DNA of 31,938 bases from Silene noctiflora (taxonomy: Eukaryota > Streptophyta > Magnoliopsida > Caryophyllales > Caryophyllaceae). Where the stretch lies: the NCBI GenBank assembly GCA_009801015.1, contig VHZZ01000146.1, positions 258,144 to 290,081 on the forward strand. The letters are read 5' to 3'. Positions 29,285-31,938 of this stretch are shown here, piece after piece; position 1 is the stretch's first letter, and each line of letters starts with the position of its first letter. A program made the translations under genes and the position numbers. The notes under the pieces were generated by a model. It saw only the letters and a list, made by a program, of their open reading frames with translations, did not search any database and was not told the DNA's origin.

Positions 29285-31938
29285 TATTACACTTTCAGCA
29301 TCAAATAACAAGTATTAAACAAATTTCAACGAGTATTCGATTTCCGTCCAAGACTGGTTTATCGCACACTGACAGCCTCAAATGTCCTCCAATGCTCCTC
29401 AAATTTTGTGAGGCTGCCTTGTCTGACTCGAGAAATCATTCTTGTTATTTACGGACATTTTTGTTCCGGGACATTAGAATCCCGAAAAACGTGTATTTAT
29501 ACACTTCAATTTGAGCCGTTTCAGAAGCCGTTCCGGGTCGTTTTTTTTTTCTTCTGAATTTTCTACCATGTGTCCGAGATCGCTTCAGGAGTTACACTGT
29601 TCATTTTTAGATCCAACTCCTATTCTATATTTTATTCCCCTTACATTTTTCCACAAAGAATAACAAAGTGAATTTGGACCACACAAACCCACTACCCCAC
29701 ATATCATTGAATTTGGACCACTCATATCATCCCAATAAAGGAAATAGGGAAGAAAATCCGAATAAGGAAATCGGGAAAAAAAATATAGAATAGGAGGGAG
29801 TAGCATTAAACCAGTTTTACGAGTATCCGATTTTCGTCTCTCACTTTATTATCGCACACCGACAACCTAAAATGTTATCCGTTATTCCTTAAAATTTGTA
29901 GGGTTGCTTTATCCGAACTTAGAAACCGCATGTGCGATTTATGGACATTTTTGTGCCGAGATTCTGGAATGCCGAAAACCGTGTATTATATACACTTTAA
30001 TAAAGAGTTTAATTTAAGTCATTCGGGTGGCCGTACCAAGTCGTGTTTCAATATCTCCCGGTTTTTGTACCAAGTGTCCAGGGTCGTTTCAGAAGTTACC
30101 CTGTTTAATTTAAGCACCAAATAATAAGTATTAAACCAATTATAATGAGTAACCAATTTCCGTCCAAGAATGGTTTATCGCACACGGGCAGCCTCAAATG
30201 TCCACCGTTGCTCCTCAAATTTTGTGAGGCTGCCTTGTCTGACCCGTGAAATTATCCTAGTTATTTACGGGCATTTTTCCGGGGAATTAGAATCCCGAAA
30301 AACGTGTATTATATACTTCAATTTGAGCAGTTTGAGAAGTCGTTCCCGGTCGTGTTTCTTTTTATCCTGATTTTTCTACCATGTGTCCGGGGTCGCTTCA
30401 GAACTCAGATTATTCATTTTCAGCTCCAAATAAATAGTTTTAAGCAAGTTTTAACGAGTATTCGATTTTTGTCTCTCACTTTATTATCGCACACCGACAA
30501 CCTGAAATGTTATCCGTTATACCTTAAAATTTTTGAGGTTGCTTTATCTGACCTTAGGAACCGCATGCGCGATTTATGGACAATTTTGTGTCGAGATCCT
30601 GGAATACCGAAAACCGTGTACTATACACTTTAATATAGAGTTTAATTTGAGCTCTTCGGGTGACCGTACCAAATCGTGTTTCAATCTATCCCGGTTTTTG
30701 TACCAAGTGCCCACGGCCGCTTTAGGAGTTACCCTGAACAATTTCAGCACCGAATAACAAGTATTAAACCTATTACAACGACTATTCGATTTTGGTCCAA
30801 GACTGGTTTATCGCACACTGATAGTCCAAATGTCCTCCGTTGCTCCTCAAATTTTGTGAGGCTCCTTTGTCTGACCCGAGAAATCATCCTTGTTATTTAC
30901 AGACAATTTTGTTCCGGGACATTAGAATCCCGAAAACCGTGTATTATACACTTCAATTTGAGACGTTTGAGAAGCCGTTACGGGTCGTGTTTATTTTTCT
31001 CCTGATTTTTCTACCATGTGTCCGGGGTCGCTTCAGGAGTCACATTATTCATTTTCAATTCCAAATAAATTGTATTCAACCAGTTTTAACAAGTATCCGA
31101 TTTTCGTCTCTCACTTTATTATCGCACACCGACAACCTGAAATGTTATCCGTTATTACTTAGAATTTGCGAGGTTGCTTTATCTGACTTTAGAAACCGCA
31201 TATGAGATTTATGGACATTTTTGTGTCGGGACCCTGGAATGCCGAAAACCGTCTATTATACACTTGAATATAGAGTTTAATTTGAGCCATTCGGGTGGCC
31301 GTAACGGGTCGTGTTTCAATCAATTTCGGTTTTTATACCAAGTGTCCAGGGTTGCTTCGGGAGTTAACCTGTTCAATTTCAGCACCAAATAACAAGTATT
31401 AAACCAATTATCACGAGTATCCGACTTCCATCCATGACTGGTTTATCGCACACTGCCAGCCTCAAATGTCCTTCGTTGAACCTCAAATTTTGGGAGGCTG
31501 CCTTGTGTGACCCGAGAAATCATCCTTGTTATTTACGGGCATTTTGTTCCCGGACATTAGAATCCCGAAAAACGTGTATTATTCACTTCAATTTGAGCCG
31601 TTTGAGAAGCCGTTCTGGGCCGTGTTTTTTTTTTCTCCTGATTTTTCTACCATGTGTCCGGGGCCACATCAGGAGTCGCATTATTCATTTTCAGCTCCAA
31701 ATAAATTGTATTAATCCAGTTTTAACGAGTATCCGATTTTCGTCTCTCACTTTATTATCGCACAAGGACAACCTAAAATGTTATCCGTTATTACTTAAAA
31801 TTTGCGAGGTTGCTTTATCAGACCTTTGGAACCGCATATGAGAATTATGGACACTTTTGTGCTGGGACCCTGGAATGCCGAAAACCTTGTATTTATACAC
31901 TTGAAATAGTGTTTAATTTGAGCCCTTCGGGTGACCGT
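29285..31938. repeat. Satellite-like tandem array of alternating A and B monomers (dimer about 635 bp)
   Basis: The anchor ATCGCACA recurs at 29361 (A), 29851 (B), 30177 (A), 30486 (B), 30810 (A), 31121 (B), 31445 (A) and 31757 (B). Steps are about 309-312 bp from A to B and 324-326 bp from B to A, apart from the first A, which carries an insertion. A units share CCTCAAATTTTGTGAGGCTGC; B units share TTATCCGTTATT and GAGTTTAATTTGAGC. Within a type units are very similar; between types they are clearly related but diverged, the B units being a little longer. The left edge lies near 29285 with about 70 bp of a B tail, and the array runs past the window. Open frames across it repeat with the array and are not genes. 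Confidence 0.95.
29613..29800. mobile_element. Stowaway-like MITE inserted in the first A monomer
   Basis: The first A unit is about 180 bp longer than the others. The extra sequence has inverted ends CTCCTATTCTATATTTT (left, from 29617) and its exact complement on the right, which continues to GGAGGGAG before TA (29801-29802). The GGAGGGAG-TA end is Stowaway-like; the outermost left bases are eroded. Inside, GAATTTGGACCAC occurs twice, at about 29,671 and 29,709. Confidence 0.8.

Noticed and set aside
29239-31841. Serial open frames of 60-135 codons at the right end
   Set aside because: They recur with the A/B monomer period and share peptides only because the DNA repeats. They are satellite shadows, not a gene family.

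Overview
The window is plant nuclear DNA: two intron-type or PLS-class plant genes sit at the right, in AT-rich intergenic DNA packed with small non-autonomous transposons. The gene families indicate a eudicot. Caryophyllales is my best guess from the style of the repeats, and Silene is possible, but nothing in the sequence proves it. Three N characters (8578, 8613, 8660) suggest an older clone-based assembly.

Layout. Positions 1-19,000 hold no gene I can support. This part is a nested transposon landscape, much of it resolvable to the base by target-site duplications (TSDs): two tRNA-derived SINE copies with perfect 18-bp TSDs (1632-1815, 18652-18822); hAT-type MITEs with 8-bp TSDs (2784-3271, 7773-7915, 9646-10074, 25348-25727); Stowaway MITEs (2934-3131, 4612-4818, 17844-18101); Harbinger-type MITEs (7682-7983, 18468-18595); Mutator-type elements with 8-9-bp TSDs (2446-2589, 3647-4086, 18887-19024); a CACTA-like remnant (3552-4402); a large fold-back element (14064-14713); and five Helitrons (8809-9159, 10846-13445, 11173-13311, 15029-15481, 16781-17114). 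One Helitron lies inside another, and the outer one sits in one copy of a tandem duplication whose other copy keeps the empty site.

Positions 19,025-24,344 hold a CDPK-related kinase (CRK) gene. I reconstructed 11 coding exons that join without frame breaks into a 581-residue protein: an acylated N terminus, a complete kinase domain, a calmodulin-binding-like region and degenerate EF hands. Its leader is CT-rich, carries a roughly 113-bp tandem duplication directly before the start codon, and has a MITE just upstream.

Positions 25,936-27,675 hold an intronless PLS-class PPR gene of 579 residues with E and DYW-type deaminase domains, ending in DFW. It is predicted to edit organellar RNA, but no clear targeting peptide precedes its first repeat. 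A GC-rich hAT MITE lies between the two genes.

From about 29,285 to the right edge runs a satellite-like array of alternating A (about 310 bp) and B (about 325 bp) monomers in a dimer of about 635 bp. A Stowaway-like MITE interrupts the first A unit. The array continues past the window. The two genes are unrelated in function and are simply neighbours on the same strand.
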